Below are positions 17,790-26,462 of a DNA stretch of 55,108 nucleotides, piece by piece. The stretch covers positions 1 to 55,108 of the forward strand of contig CAZWUL010000002.1 in assembly GCA_964636625.1 (NCBI GenBank), in the 5' to 3' direction. The notes under the pieces are model-generated. The model saw only the letters and a program-made list of their open reading frames with translations, made no database searches and had not been told where the DNA came from. How positions within the stretch are numbered: the first letter of the stretch is position 1; every line of letters begins with the position of its first letter. The DNA comes from CAZWUL01 sp964636625 (GTDB lineage Bacteria; Atribacterota; Phoenicimicrobiia; Phoenicimicrobiales; Stramentimicrobiaceae). Both the position numbers and the translations under genes were made by a program.

Positions 17790-19292
17790 ATGGATTACAA
17801 AGGAAAACAGGTTATTATTGATAGTGGCTTAAGTGAAGAACGAGTTGCTATCTTAGAAAATAAAAAATTGGTAGAAATACATATTGAGAGATTGGAAGAC
17901 CGTAAAATAATAGGCAATATTTACAAAGGAAAAGTCATGAATGTTTTGCCGGGAATAGAGGCAGCCTTTATTGATATTGGTATTGATAGAAATGCTTTTC
18001 TACATTTAAACGATTTGGAACAATCTCTCGGAAATCAGAAGGATAAAAAAACCGAAGTTAAAGATATGATTAAAGTAGGCCAGGAAATTGATGTACAGGT
18101 TGTGAAAGAAGCTATACTACCAAAGGGTGCAAGGGTGACAACAAACATAAGTCTGCCTGGACGATACCTTGTACTAATGCCCAATAATAATGGGATTGCT
18201 GTTTCCAGGAGAATTGAACAGGAAGACGAAAAAGAAAGATTAAAAAAGATAATGCAAAGCATTAAGAAAAAAGAATATGGCTTTATTGTCCGAACAGCGG
18301 GAGTAGGGAAAGATGAAAGTGATTTTATTTCTGATATGGATTTATTGGTAAGATTATGGAATAAAATTCAAAAAAGAAGTCGAAAAACCAAAGCACCCAT
18401 GCTTTTACATGAAGACTTGAATTTAACTTACAGGGTTATAAGGGATTTGTTTACAGAAGACATAGATGAGTTTGTAGTTAATTCAGAAAAAGAATATGAA
18501 AAAATAATTGGTTTTCTAGATACACTGCTACTCCTTGATTTGAAGCCACGTGTCTCCTTTTATGAGGGGGATAAGCCAATCTTTGAAGAATTTAATATAG
18601 AAAAAGAAATAAATAAGGCTTTAGAGAAAAAAGTCTGGCTAAAGTGTGGTGGTTATCTGGTCTTTGACGAGGTTGAAGCTTTAACTGTTATTGATGTAAA
18701 TACCGGTAAATATGTCGGTGGCAAAAAGATGAAAAATACAATTTTGAAAACTAATTTACAGGCTGCCGAGGAAATCGCCAGGCAATTACGGTTGAGAGAT
18801 ATTGGCGGTATTATTGTTATTGATTTTATTGATATGGATAACAAGGAAGACCAGGAGAAAGTGATAAAGAAATTAGAAGAAGCCCTTAAAAAGGATAAAA
18901 CCAAGTCTAATATTGTACAGACAACTGAATTGGGGCTGGTGGAAATGACCCGAAAGCGTTCTAAGAGAGATCTGGATTCACTGTTAAAAACATCATGCCC
19001 TTATTGTTCAGGCAATGGCAGAATAATGTCTGCGGAAACAGTTAGTAATCAGGTAATTCATAAGTTAGAAGATTTAAGTAAACATTCCAAGGCAGATGCT
19101 ATTTTATTGGGGGTTCATGCAAAGGTAGAAGAAGAGCTATCTGCCAGTAAAATTATGCTTATTAAACAATTGGAAAGAGAGTACCACAAGGCTATTTATA
19201 TTAAGGTATTAAATGACCTGCATCTGGAAAAAATAAAAGTCATTGCAGTTGGAAGAAAAAAGGAAATAAAAAAGATTGCAAAAATGCTATGA
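17790..19292 (+). CDS. rng: Ribonuclease E/G family endoribonuclease
   Basis: 500 aa, the length of RNase G or the RNase E catalytic half without a scaffold tail. An S1 domain is seen at ~38-125 (GNIYKGKVMNVLPGIEAAFIDIG). The DNase I-like catalytic domain has the metal-binding Asp302 (TVIDVNTG) and Asp345 (VIDFIDM). The Zn-link cysteines CPYC are at 403-406. It cleaves single-stranded AU-rich RNA at 5'-monophosphate ends and matures 16S rRNA. Placement directly before rplU is conserved in many bacteria. Start ATG; GAAAGGTGA lies about 12 bases upstream. Confidence 0.93.
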   Translation: MDYKGKQVIIDSGLSEERVAILENKKLVEIHIERLEDRKIIGNIYKGKVMNVLPGIEAAFIDIGIDRNAFLHLNDLEQSLGNQKDKKTEVKDMIKVGQEIDVQVVKEAILPKGARVTTNISLPGRYLVLMPNNNGIAVSRRIEQEDEKERLKKIMQSIKKKEYGFIVRTAGVGKDESDFISDMDLLVRLWNKIQKRSRKTKAPMLLHEDLNLTYRVIRDLFTEDIDEFVVNSEKEYEKIIGFLDTLLLLDLKPRVSFYEGDKPIFEEFNIEKEINKALEKKVWLKCGGYLVFDEVEALTVIDVNTGKYVGGKKMKNTILKTNLQAAEEIARQLRLRDIGGIIVIDFIDMDNKEDQEKVIKKLEEALKKDKTKSNIVQTTELGLVEMTRKRSKRDLDSLLKTSCPYCSGNGRIMSAETVSNQVIHKLEDLSKHSKADAILLGVHAKVEEELSASKIMLIKQLEREYHKAIYIKVLNDLHLEKIKVIAVGRKKEIKKIAKML

Positions 19293-19353
19293 TCAATAAT
19301 AGAGTCAAGAAATACCTTAAATTGTTAAAGGTTTGCATAACCATAAAAATGAT

Positions 19354-19382
19354 TTGACAGGAATTGTTATATATGATAAATT
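19354..19382 (+). promoter_or_regulatory. Promoter of the rplU-rpmA unit
   Basis: Perfect TTGACA (19354-19359), 17-base spacer, TAAATT (19377-19382) preceded by a TG extended -10 dinucleotide (19374-19375). It lies in the rng-rplU gap and places the start of transcription just ahead of the L21 leader. Confidence 0.7.
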
Positions 19383-19388
19383 TTATAA

Positions 19389-19441
19389 GCCAAGTAACGC
19401 ACCGCATAGGTTAAAAAGCTAACAGCTACCTATTTGGGCGA
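19389..19441 (+). promoter_or_regulatory. L21 leader (ribosomal protein autoregulatory RNA)
   Basis: The stretch AACGCACCGCATAGGT ... AAGCTAACAGCTACCTAT ... GGGCG matches my recollection of the rplU leader of low-GC Gram-positives. Helix ATAGGT (19406-19411)/ACCTAT (19428-19433) is nested in CGC (19398-19400)/GCG (19438-19440). It lies between the promoter and the rplU start. In the family the leader is thought to let L21 or the unit control its own synthesis; identity here is by pattern only. Confidence 0.6.
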
Positions 19442-19471
19442 TTTTTTTTGAAATTAGGAGGAAATTTCTAA

Positions 19472-19789
19472 ATGCATGCAGTTATAACAACTGGAGGGAA
19501 ACAGTACTTAGTTGAGGAAGGAAATATTATTAAGGTAGAAAAACTCGAAGCAAAAGAAGGCGATAAGGTCAAATTTGATGAAGTATTATTGCTGGAAAAA
19601 GATGGTGAATATCAAATTGGACAACCTTTGGTAAAAAATACTTTTGTAGAAGCAAAAGTTTTAAAACAGGGACGGGATAAAAAAATTGTAGTTTTTAAAT
19701 ATAAACCAAAGAAAAAATATCAAAAGAAAATTGGTCACAGGCAGTCTTTTACGCAAATAAAGATTGAAAAGATTGCTGAAGGTAAATAA
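19472..19789 (+). CDS. rplU: 50S ribosomal protein L21
   Basis: 105 aa. MHAVITTGGKQYLVEEG at the N-terminus and KYKPKKKYQKKIGHRQSFT at the C-terminus are diagnostic. L21 binds 23S rRNA and is usually co-transcribed with L27, encoded 48 bases downstream. A good AGGAGG ribosome-binding site precedes the ATG. The ysxB/prp protease gene often found between rplU and rpmA is absent. Confidence 0.98.
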   Translation: MHAVITTGGKQYLVEEGNIIKVEKLEAKEGDKVKFDEVLLLEKDGEYQIGQPLVKNTFVEAKVLKQGRDKKIVVFKYKPKKKYQKKIGHRQSFTQIKIEKIAEGK

Positions 19790-19837
19790 GGGATAAATAA
19801 TTTCAAGCTATAGCTTTTTAAAGAGAGGTGAGATAGT

Positions 19838-20098
19838 ATGGCTCATAAAAAAGGACAGGGTTCGGCAAAGAATGGAAGGGATAGCATATCGAAGCGGCTC
19901 GGAGTCAAAAAATTTGGTGGTCAATTAGTGAGAAGCGGCAATATACTCATCAGACAAAGAGGGACCCGGATATTGCCAGGTAAAAATGTTGGACGCGGAA
20001 ATGATGATACATTATTTGCTTTAATTGACGGTTATGTTGAATTTAAAAACAGAGGCAGCAACAGGAAGCAGGTTTCTGTTAATACAATGGAAAAATAA
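19838..20098 (+). CDS. rpmA: 50S ribosomal protein L27
   Basis: 86 aa. MAHKKGQGSAKNGRDS is the mature-type N-terminus that reaches the peptidyl transferase centre. Firmicutes normally add about nine residues that Prp removes; here there is none, consistent with no prp gene in the block. GAGAGGTGA upstream of the ATG fixes the start. Confidence 0.98.
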   Translation: MAHKKGQGSAKNGRDSISKRLGVKKFGGQLVRSGNILIRQRGTRILPGKNVGRGNDDTLFALIDGYVEFKNRGSNRKQVSVNTMEK

Positions 20099-20119
20099 CA
20101 TTTTTTGAGAAATAATTAT

Positions 20120-20152
20120 ACCCTGGGTTTTCGAAAAAACTCAGGGTTTTTT
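20120..20152 (+). terminator. Rho-independent terminator after rpmA
   Basis: A 12-bp stem (20120-20131 with 20136-20147, one G-U) with a CGAA loop is followed by six T. Core: ACCCTGGGTTTT / AAAACTCAGGGT. It ends the rplU-rpmA transcript before obg. Confidence 0.88.
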
Positions 20153-20198
20153 ACTATTTAGAGAAAAATATCTTTGACTAATAAATAGAAGGATTATA

Positions 20199-21491
20199 AT
20201 GTTTTCTGATAAAGTTATTATAAATGTAAAAGCAGGCAATGGTGGCAATGGAGCTGTGAGTTTTCGAAGAGAGCGTTTTGTTGATAAAGGCGGACCTGAT
20301 GGTGGTGATGGAGGAAAAGGCGGTAATGTATTTATTCAGGCTGATTCCCATACCAAAACTTTAATTCAGCTTTATCGTAAGCCACATTGTAATGCAGAAG
20401 ATGGAGAAAGCGGAAGAGGGCAGAAAAAAAACGGCAAGGATGGCCAGGATTTGTTTCTTAAAGTGCCATTGGGTACGATAGTAGAGGATATAGAAAAAAA
20501 TAAAGAGCTTGCTGATCTTTCCAGTGCTGGAAATAGGATATGTGTTGCCCGGGGTGGAATTGGAGGAAAAGGAAATTACCGTTTTAGAGGTTCACAAAGA
20601 CAAATTCCAAATTTTGCCCAAAAAGGTGAGCCTGGAGAGGAAATAAAGATTAAGCTGAATCTAAAGCTTATTGCTGATGCTGGTCTTGTTGGATTTCCGA
20701 ATGCTGGCAAATCTACTCTTCTTGCACGAATTTCTGCTGCAAAACCAAAAATCGCCGATTATCCCTTTACCACTATTGAACCTAATTTAGGAGTAGTACG
20801 GGTTGATGAAGAAAATTCCTTTGTGATAGCTGATATTCCAGGTTTAATAAAAGGTGCTCATGCAGGCGTAGGAATGGGAACACGTTTTTTAAAACATATT
20901 GAGAGAACCAAAGTACTGGTACATCTTATTGATGGTTCTCAGGTAAACGCAGAAAACCTTTTTCAAAACTATCAAACTATTGAAAATGAATTGAAACAAT
21001 ATGCACAATTTTTAGAAAAAAAGAAAAAAATAGTGACAATAAATAAGTGTGATTTGCCAGAAGTAGCTGAAAAAAGGACATGGATAAAAAAAGAATTTTT
21101 AAAAAAAGGAATTGAGGTAAGCTTTATTTCAGCCGTTAATGGGCAGGGAATACAGGATTTTATTTATAAGTTGCATCATCTCATTGATATTGAGAATATA
21201 AAAGATGCTGAAAGTGAATTATTACCGAAAAAACAAATAGAGGAAAAGAGAGTGAAACAGTATGAGTATGAGCCCAAATTTTCCATAAAAAAAGAGAATG
21301 AAATATTTATTGTAGAAAGTGAGAAAATCGAAAAGATGATTAATCGGTATGATTTAGATAATTACCAGGCGTTGCAATATGTGCAAAAGATTTTAAAAAG
21401 TATGGGAATAGAAAAAGCACTAAAAAAAAGAGGAATTAATGAAGGCGACCGCGTAAAAATTGGTAATATGTATTTTTACTTTTATTCATAG
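20199..21491 (+). CDS. obgE: GTPase Obg (CgtA)
   Basis: 430 aa in the usual three parts: glycine-rich Obg fold (1-158), G domain with G1 GFPNAGKST at 165-173, G3 ADIPGL, G4 NKCD, G5 SAVNGQG, and a C-terminal OCT domain (~355-430) that many Gram-positive Obg proteins have. It acts in 50S assembly and stringent-response signalling. Start ATG with GAAGGA upstream. No separate promoter is convincing, although a terminator lies 47 bases upstream. Confidence 0.96.
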   Translation: MFSDKVIINVKAGNGGNGAVSFRRERFVDKGGPDGGDGGKGGNVFIQADSHTKTLIQLYRKPHCNAEDGESGRGQKKNGKDGQDLFLKVPLGTIVEDIEKNKELADLSSAGNRICVARGGIGGKGNYRFRGSQRQIPNFAQKGEPGEEIKIKLNLKLIADAGLVGFPNAGKSTLLARISAAKPKIADYPFTTIEPNLGVVRVDEENSFVIADIPGLIKGAHAGVGMGTRFLKHIERTKVLVHLIDGSQVNAENLFQNYQTIENELKQYAQFLEKKKKIVTINKCDLPEVAEKRTWIKKEFLKKGIEVSFISAVNGQGIQDFIYKLHHLIDIENIKDAESELLPKKQIEEKRVKQYEYEPKFSIKKENEIFIVESEKIEKMINRYDLDNYQALQYVQKILKSMGIEKALKKRGINEGDRVKIGNMYFYFYS

Positions 21492-21584
21492 ATACTGTAT
21501 AATGTTATGTAAAATAAATCCATATCACTGTTATAATAGTTATAATAAAAAATCAATAAAAATCTTTTAATAAGGTGAAAAAAA

Positions 21585-24500
21585 ATGATTTGTTGGTCTG
21601 AATTATTCAAAAAAAATAAGAATAGGCAAATCAAAACTCATTTATTGTTCTGTTCAATTGTTGCCCTGTTAATGGTTTTATTATTAGGAGTAAACAGTCT
21701 TGCTGCAGAAGTGTCCCATGTAGCAGTTTATTATTTTTATAACCAGACGGGTAATGCCGACTTGCAATGGCTGGAAGAAGAATTGGCTGTCTCAATAGGG
21801 CAAGCTCTGTCTAAAATTGAGCACATAAATTATATGCCTCTATCTGAGGTAAATAGGCTAGTTGATTACCAGCAATACCAAAATATGGTCAGCAAGAAAG
21901 ACTCAATGATGTTTGGTGAACTTGCAAATATGCTACAGGTTGATTTGCTCTTTTCCGGAAATTATTTCCAGGGGGAAAAAGACTATATCGATTTGGATTT
22001 ACTAATGTATTTGCCTTCTGAGGGTCATTTAGTTGAATTTCGCAGGATGTCTGACTCATTAGAGAATCTAGCTGATTTAAAAGAAAGAGTAATTAAGATT
22101 ATTTTGCAGGAAGCAGGTATAGACCCCAACAGTGTTTCCTTAGAAAATATTCTAGATGTTATGGATATCTATGAAGATGACAAGATAACCGAAGCAGAGG
22201 TATTTATTATTGAAGAAATTCCCCAGGAAATTAAGCCAGATTCCCAGGATACTTCATTAGCCCAGGAATATTTCGAGAAAGCAACAGAACTGAAGAATAA
22301 AGCTATACTTGAATATGGAGGGGTAGATTACCCCAGTAAACCTTTATGGAATGAGGCAATCCAAAATGCCACGAAAGCAGTGGAAACAGATCCTGATTTT
22401 GCTGAAGGTTATTTTCTATTAAGCGAGATTTACAGAAGAACTAAATGGATTGCTCGAGAAATAGAGAGTCTGGAACAATATATTGCTGCAATAAAGAGAA
22501 CCAATAAACAAATTAGTCCGCAAGATTTTTCGAATTTGCTTACCAGGCTTGCTCATTTAAAATACAATGCCGGGGAGACCGTTACGGCTATAAACTATTT
22601 AGAAGAGGCAATCTCTAATAATTCAAATAATATTGAAGCCAGGAACTACTTAATGGAAATTTATTATGCTACCGGACAGGGAGTAAAGGCATTGCAACAG
22701 GCGGAAGAGATTAAGCGAATTAAACCAGATAGTATCGAATTAGACTGGTTTGCCAGTAGAGCACAGAGAATATCTCGGTATGGTCGAGAGGCTTTCGATA
22801 GTTATGAAAATGGGTACAATTTATATATTGCAAAAAATTATCAGGAAGCCATAAGGTATTTGGAACAAGCTATAAGATTGGCTCCTGGATTCAAGGATGC
22901 CCATTATTATCTTGCACTAAGTTATTATCATTATGGGAATTTAGATGGAGCAATCCGTCACTGGGAGGAATCCATTCGATTGGATTCATTTGATAACCAT
23001 GCCAGGATTTATTTGAATAAAGCTCTGGAAGAACGGGAATATGGCAGGGAAGCTGTCTGGAGTTTTAATCAGGGCTATAAACATTATGTCGCTGGAGAAT
23101 ACGATGATGCTTTAGTTGAATTTAAGGAGTCTACTTATTTAAACCCTAATTTTGAAAAGGCCAGAATGTTTTTAATGCGAACATATTACCATTTAAATCG
23201 GATGGATGAATACGTCGAAGAGAGAAAGAAAATTGGCGAAAATATTGAATTTACTGGAGAGCTGGAGAGAGAATATTACCTGTTAGGTTATGATTTTTAT
23301 TCAATTGAGGATTATAATGTGGCACTGGAAAAATTAAAAGATGCTTTAGAGATAAACCCGGATTATCTAGAGGCAAGATTTTTAATTGCTGAAACTCTTT
23401 ATCAGCTAAAAAATTATCGTGAGGCAAGCATTCATTATAAGTATATAATAGATAATTATCCTGGTAGTAATTATTATGAAAATGCTTTATTAGGAGGCGG
23501 CTGGTGTTCATATTTAGTTGAAGATTACCGGCAATCAGAAGAATACCTTGAGCTGTTAAAAAATAATTTTCCCAAGAGTCCTCTATACCAGGAAGGGTTG
23601 TATAAATTAGGCAGAGTTTATTTTAGCCGGGAGAAATACCAGGAAACCATAAATATCTATGAGGAATTATTGCAATTAGAAAATTTAGAATACGAGTATG
23701 AAGAAATTAATTATATATTAGGTCAGTCCTTTTTCTGGATAGAAGATTATAACAACGCAAAAAGTTTGCTCCTGGACATTATAGAAAATTATCCTAACTT
23801 TCAACAGATAGATGAAGCAAAGTATTACTATAGCTTTGTTTTGTTTAGAGAAGAACAATATACCGAAGCAAAAAATATGTTAGAAGAATTGGTAAAGAAG
23901 GAAAGCAGCAAGGTGAATGCAGAGGCATCTTATCTTTTAGGAAGAACATTGCTTGAACTTAGAGAATATGATAGAGTTATTACGATTAACAGTTCTTTGC
24001 TAAATAAAGAGATAGATGACCATATGATGGAGAGGGTATTATTTGATCTGGGTCTATCATATTCGCGTAAAGGTGATGATAGAGAAGCAATTATCTTTTT
24101 TAATCGTGTTATTAGTGAATTTCCTCAGGGAGAATTAGCTAGATTGAGCCGGACTGAGCTTGCCCAGAGTTATTATCATTTGGGACAATACCAGGATTCA
24201 TTGGATATACTGGAAGATATTACTACTAAAGAAGCATTGGAAATAAGAATTGATGCAGCAAGAAAAATCGGCGATGATGAACTATTGCGTTCAATCTATC
24301 AAGAATTTGAAGAAAGATATCCGGATGATGAACTGCCAGCAGATGATTATTATGCTTTGGCAATTACTCAATTTAACAATGGTGAATTCCGTAAAGCAAT
24401 TGAAACTTTAAAAATTTTAGAAAGTGATGATTTAAGTGAAAGCCTAAGAAGAGAGAATAACTACTGGCTTGGACTAAGTTATTACCGGCTTCAGGAGTAT

Positions 24501-25262
24501 GGGCAGGCGAAAGAGTATTTTCAAAGGAATGATTATTTGGTGGGAGATGATTCTGCTATAAAGTCTCTATATATGCTGGCAGAATCTTGTTACCAGCTTG
24601 AAGAATATTCCAGGGCAATAGAATATTATATTGAATTTTTAGAGAATTATGGCAATAATTCATTAGCAGAAAATGTTTATTACAGTATATCATGGAGTTA
24701 CTTAAACAATAATAATTACCAGGAGGCATTAGCTTCTTTTAATTCCCTGAAAGAAAAATACCCTGATAGTCAATTTGTCGAGGAGAGTTCCTTTTTGACA
24801 GGCAAAATACAATTTTTGCTCTCTGATAACCAAAGTTCCAGGCAGAGCCTGATTAACTTCACTGAAAAATATCCAAACAGTCAGTATCGGGAAGAATCGT
24901 TGTATATTATTGCCCAGGTAAGTTTAGAAGCAGAGCAGTGGATTGATAGTATCCTGTATTTTGAAAGATTGATTAATGAATATCCCAATAGCCGCTATTT
25001 GCCTGGTTCTTTATATGGCCTGTGTCTAAGTTATTACCAAAAACAGGAATACAGTAAAGCTTTAGATGTGGGTGAGAGGTATTTAGACGATTTCTCCCAA
25101 GGAACATTTGTATGTGATATTCTTTATATTACTGCTATTTGTCAGGAGGAATTAGAGAATATAGACAACGCTATAAAACAGTATGAAAAGATTGTTTTTG
25201 ATTGTCCAGAAAGTATTTATGTTGAAAGTGCAAAAAAACAAATTGAATTTTTAAGCAGATAA
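21585..25262 (+). CDS. Large secreted TPR protein with N-terminal CsgG/FlgO-like domain
   Basis: 1225 aa. A signal peptide ends near residue 41 (LLLGVNSLAAE). Residues ~44-170 (VAVYYFYNQTGNADLQWLEE, then LLFSGNYF) resemble the alpha/beta domain found in CsgG, FlgO and TolB-N-like envelope proteins. From ~225 to the end run about 25 tetratricopeptide units, many with YLLG-Y and NYPNS linkers like YbgF/BamD. It heads a run with exbB and exbD and so probably works in the periplasm as the scaffold of a Tol/Ton-type complex. AAGGTGA precedes the ATG. No lipobox is seen. Confidence 0.75.
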   Translation: MICWSELFKKNKNRQIKTHLLFCSIVALLMVLLLGVNSLAAEVSHVAVYYFYNQTGNADLQWLEEELAVSIGQALSKIEHINYMPLSEVNRLVDYQQYQNMVSKKDSMMFGELANMLQVDLLFSGNYFQGEKDYIDLDLLMYLPSEGHLVEFRRMSDSLENLADLKERVIKIILQEAGIDPNSVSLENILDVMDIYEDDKITEAEVFIIEEIPQEIKPDSQDTSLAQEYFEKATELKNKAILEYGGVDYPSKPLWNEAIQNATKAVETDPDFAEGYFLLSEIYRRTKWIAREIESLEQYIAAIKRTNKQISPQDFSNLLTRLAHLKYNAGETVTAINYLEEAISNNSNNIEARNYLMEIYYATGQGVKALQQAEEIKRIKPDSIELDWFASRAQRISRYGREAFDSYENGYNLYIAKNYQEAIRYLEQAIRLAPGFKDAHYYLALSYYHYGNLDGAIRHWEESIRLDSFDNHARIYLNKALEEREYGREAVWSFNQGYKHYVAGEYDDALVEFKESTYLNPNFEKARMFLMRTYYHLNRMDEYVEERKKIGENIEFTGELEREYYLLGYDFYSIEDYNVALEKLKDALEINPDYLEARFLIAETLYQLKNYREASIHYKYIIDNYPGSNYYENALLGGGWCSYLVEDYRQSEEYLELLKNNFPKSPLYQEGLYKLGRVYFSREKYQETINIYEELLQLENLEYEYEEINYILGQSFFWIEDYNNAKSLLLDIIENYPNFQQIDEAKYYYSFVLFREEQYTEAKNMLEELVKKESSKVNAEASYLLGRTLLELREYDRVITINSSLLNKEIDDHMMERVLFDLGLSYSRKGDDREAIIFFNRVISEFPQGELARLSRTELAQSYYHLGQYQDSLDILEDITTKEALEIRIDAARKIGDDELLRSIYQEFEERYPDDELPADDYYALAITQFNNGEFRKAIETLKILESDDLSESLRRENNYWLGLSYYRLQEYGQAKEYFQRNDYLVGDDSAIKSLYMLAESCYQLEEYSRAIEYYIEFLENYGNNSLAENVYYSISWSYLNNNNYQEALASFNSLKEKYPDSQFVEESSFLTGKIQFLLSDNQSSRQSLINFTEKYPNSQYREESLYIIAQVSLEAEQWIDSILYFERLINEYPNSRYLPGSLYGLCLSYYQKQEYSKALDVGERYLDDFSQGTFVCDILYITAICQEELENIDNAIKQYEKIVFDCPESIYVESAKKQIEFLSR

Positions 25263-25349
25263 TAAAATTTAGGGATTGTAAATAATGATTAAAAAGATTA
25301 ATATTATGAATTGTTTAGATTTATATGAAATAGAGGAGGCAACTTATTG

Positions 25350-26012
25350 ATGTTTGAACTATTTAACAAGGGCGGGTTCTTAATGTATCCGATTTTTTTC
25401 TGTTCTTTGCTAGCGATTGCCATTTTTTTCGAAAGGATGTTTTTTCTCAAAAGCATAAAAACATCAACACGTAAATTTGGAAATCGTATTAGCGATTTAA
25501 TTAGAAAAGGGAACATAAATTTCGCCATTAGTGCCTGTAGAAAAAATATTTCGCCCATATCCCAAATCATTTTAGCAGCATTATTAAAATATGGAAATTC
25601 GAGAGATGAAATAAAAGAGGTAATTGAGGATACTGCTAGACAAGAAGTTGCTGTTTTAGAAAGGAATTTGCCTATTCTGGCAACTATCGCTAACATTGCT
25701 CCGTTATTAGGTCTATTAGGTACAGTTTTTGGTATGATAAAAGCTTTTCAGGTAGTTTCGGTTGTTGGGGTAGGTAATCCTGAAGCCCTGGCGGGGGGGA
25801 TATCGGAAGCCTTATTAACTACTGCTTTTGGGCTCTCGGTGGCTATACCAACTATTGTTGCTTATAATTACCTGGCACATCGCGTGGACAGGCAAATTAA
25901 AGAAATGGAATCAACTTCTATAGAAGTGCTGGAATTGTTGACAATTAAGCAAGATATAAAAGAAGAGAAAGAGGAAGGCGTGAAGTTAAATGAAGTTCTC
26001 TCACACCATTAA
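25350..26012 (+). CDS. ExbB/TolQ/MotA-family proton channel subunit
   Basis: 220 aa, three transmembrane helices (~8-28, ~112-135, ~160-180). The MotA/TolQ/ExbB signature is clear in LATIANIAPLLGLLGTVFGM and in GISEALLTTAFGLSVAIP. With ExbD it forms the ring that converts proton flow into movement of a TonB/TolA-type partner. ATG 25350 is preferred; the in-frame TTG at 25347 is equally close to GAGGAGG (25333-25339). Downstream exbD overlaps by 23 bases. Confidence 0.93.
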   Translation: MFELFNKGGFLMYPIFFCSLLAIAIFFERMFFLKSIKTSTRKFGNRISDLIRKGNINFAISACRKNISPISQIILAALLKYGNSRDEIKEVIEDTARQEVAVLERNLPILATIANIAPLLGLLGTVFGMIKAFQVVSVVGVGNPEALAGGISEALLTTAFGLSVAIPTIVAYNYLAHRVDRQIKEMESTSIEVLELLTIKQDIKEEKEEGVKLNEVLSHH

Positions 26013-26400
26013 AAAAAGAATTGGTTTTGATATAACTCCCCTTATCGATGTGGTCTTCTTATTATTGATTTTTTTCATGCTGACCACTACTTTTATAAAT
26101 GTAGAAAGTGGGGTAAAAGTTGATTTACCCACCGGTGATTTCGCAGCAGTTGAAGAAAGGCAAAATATAGTAGTATCTATTACAGAAAACAATGTTCTGT
26201 ACATGAACAATAATCTGGTAGATCCTAACAATCTTACTAGAGAAATAAGAGAGGCACTTGAAAACAATATTGGTAGTATGGTTGTACTGGAAGCAGATCA
26301 AAATATCAGTCATGGAAAGGTAGTAAGGGTGATGGATTTGATTAAAAAAGGTGGAGCTGAGCGAATTGCCATTGCTACCAAACCAATCGAAGGAAATTAA
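25990..26400 (+). CDS. ExbD/TolR-family proton channel subunit
   Basis: 136 aa. One transmembrane helix (~16-38) carries the proton-relay aspartate Asp20 in TPLIDVVFLLLIFFM, followed by a periplasmic domain (VDLPTG, VVLEADQNISHGKVVRVMD). It pairs with the ExbB homologue upstream; the 23-base overlap implies coupled translation. ExbD versus TolR cannot be told apart by sequence alone. Confidence 0.93.
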   Translation: MKFSHTIKKRIGFDITPLIDVVFLLLIFFMLTTTFINVESGVKVDLPTGDFAAVEERQNIVVSITENNVLYMNNNLVDPNNLTREIREALENNIGSMVVLEADQNISHGKVVRVMDLIKKGGAERIAIATKPIEGN

Positions 26401-26462
26401 TAAGCATAACAAAAGGAAAAATAGTTTAGTAAAAATAACTAAAAATTAGGATGATTAATTAA

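Noticed and set aside
20174..20200. TTGACT ... TATAAT just before obg
   Set aside because: Spacer is only about 15 bases and the -10 box overlaps the obg ATG, so it cannot serve obg.
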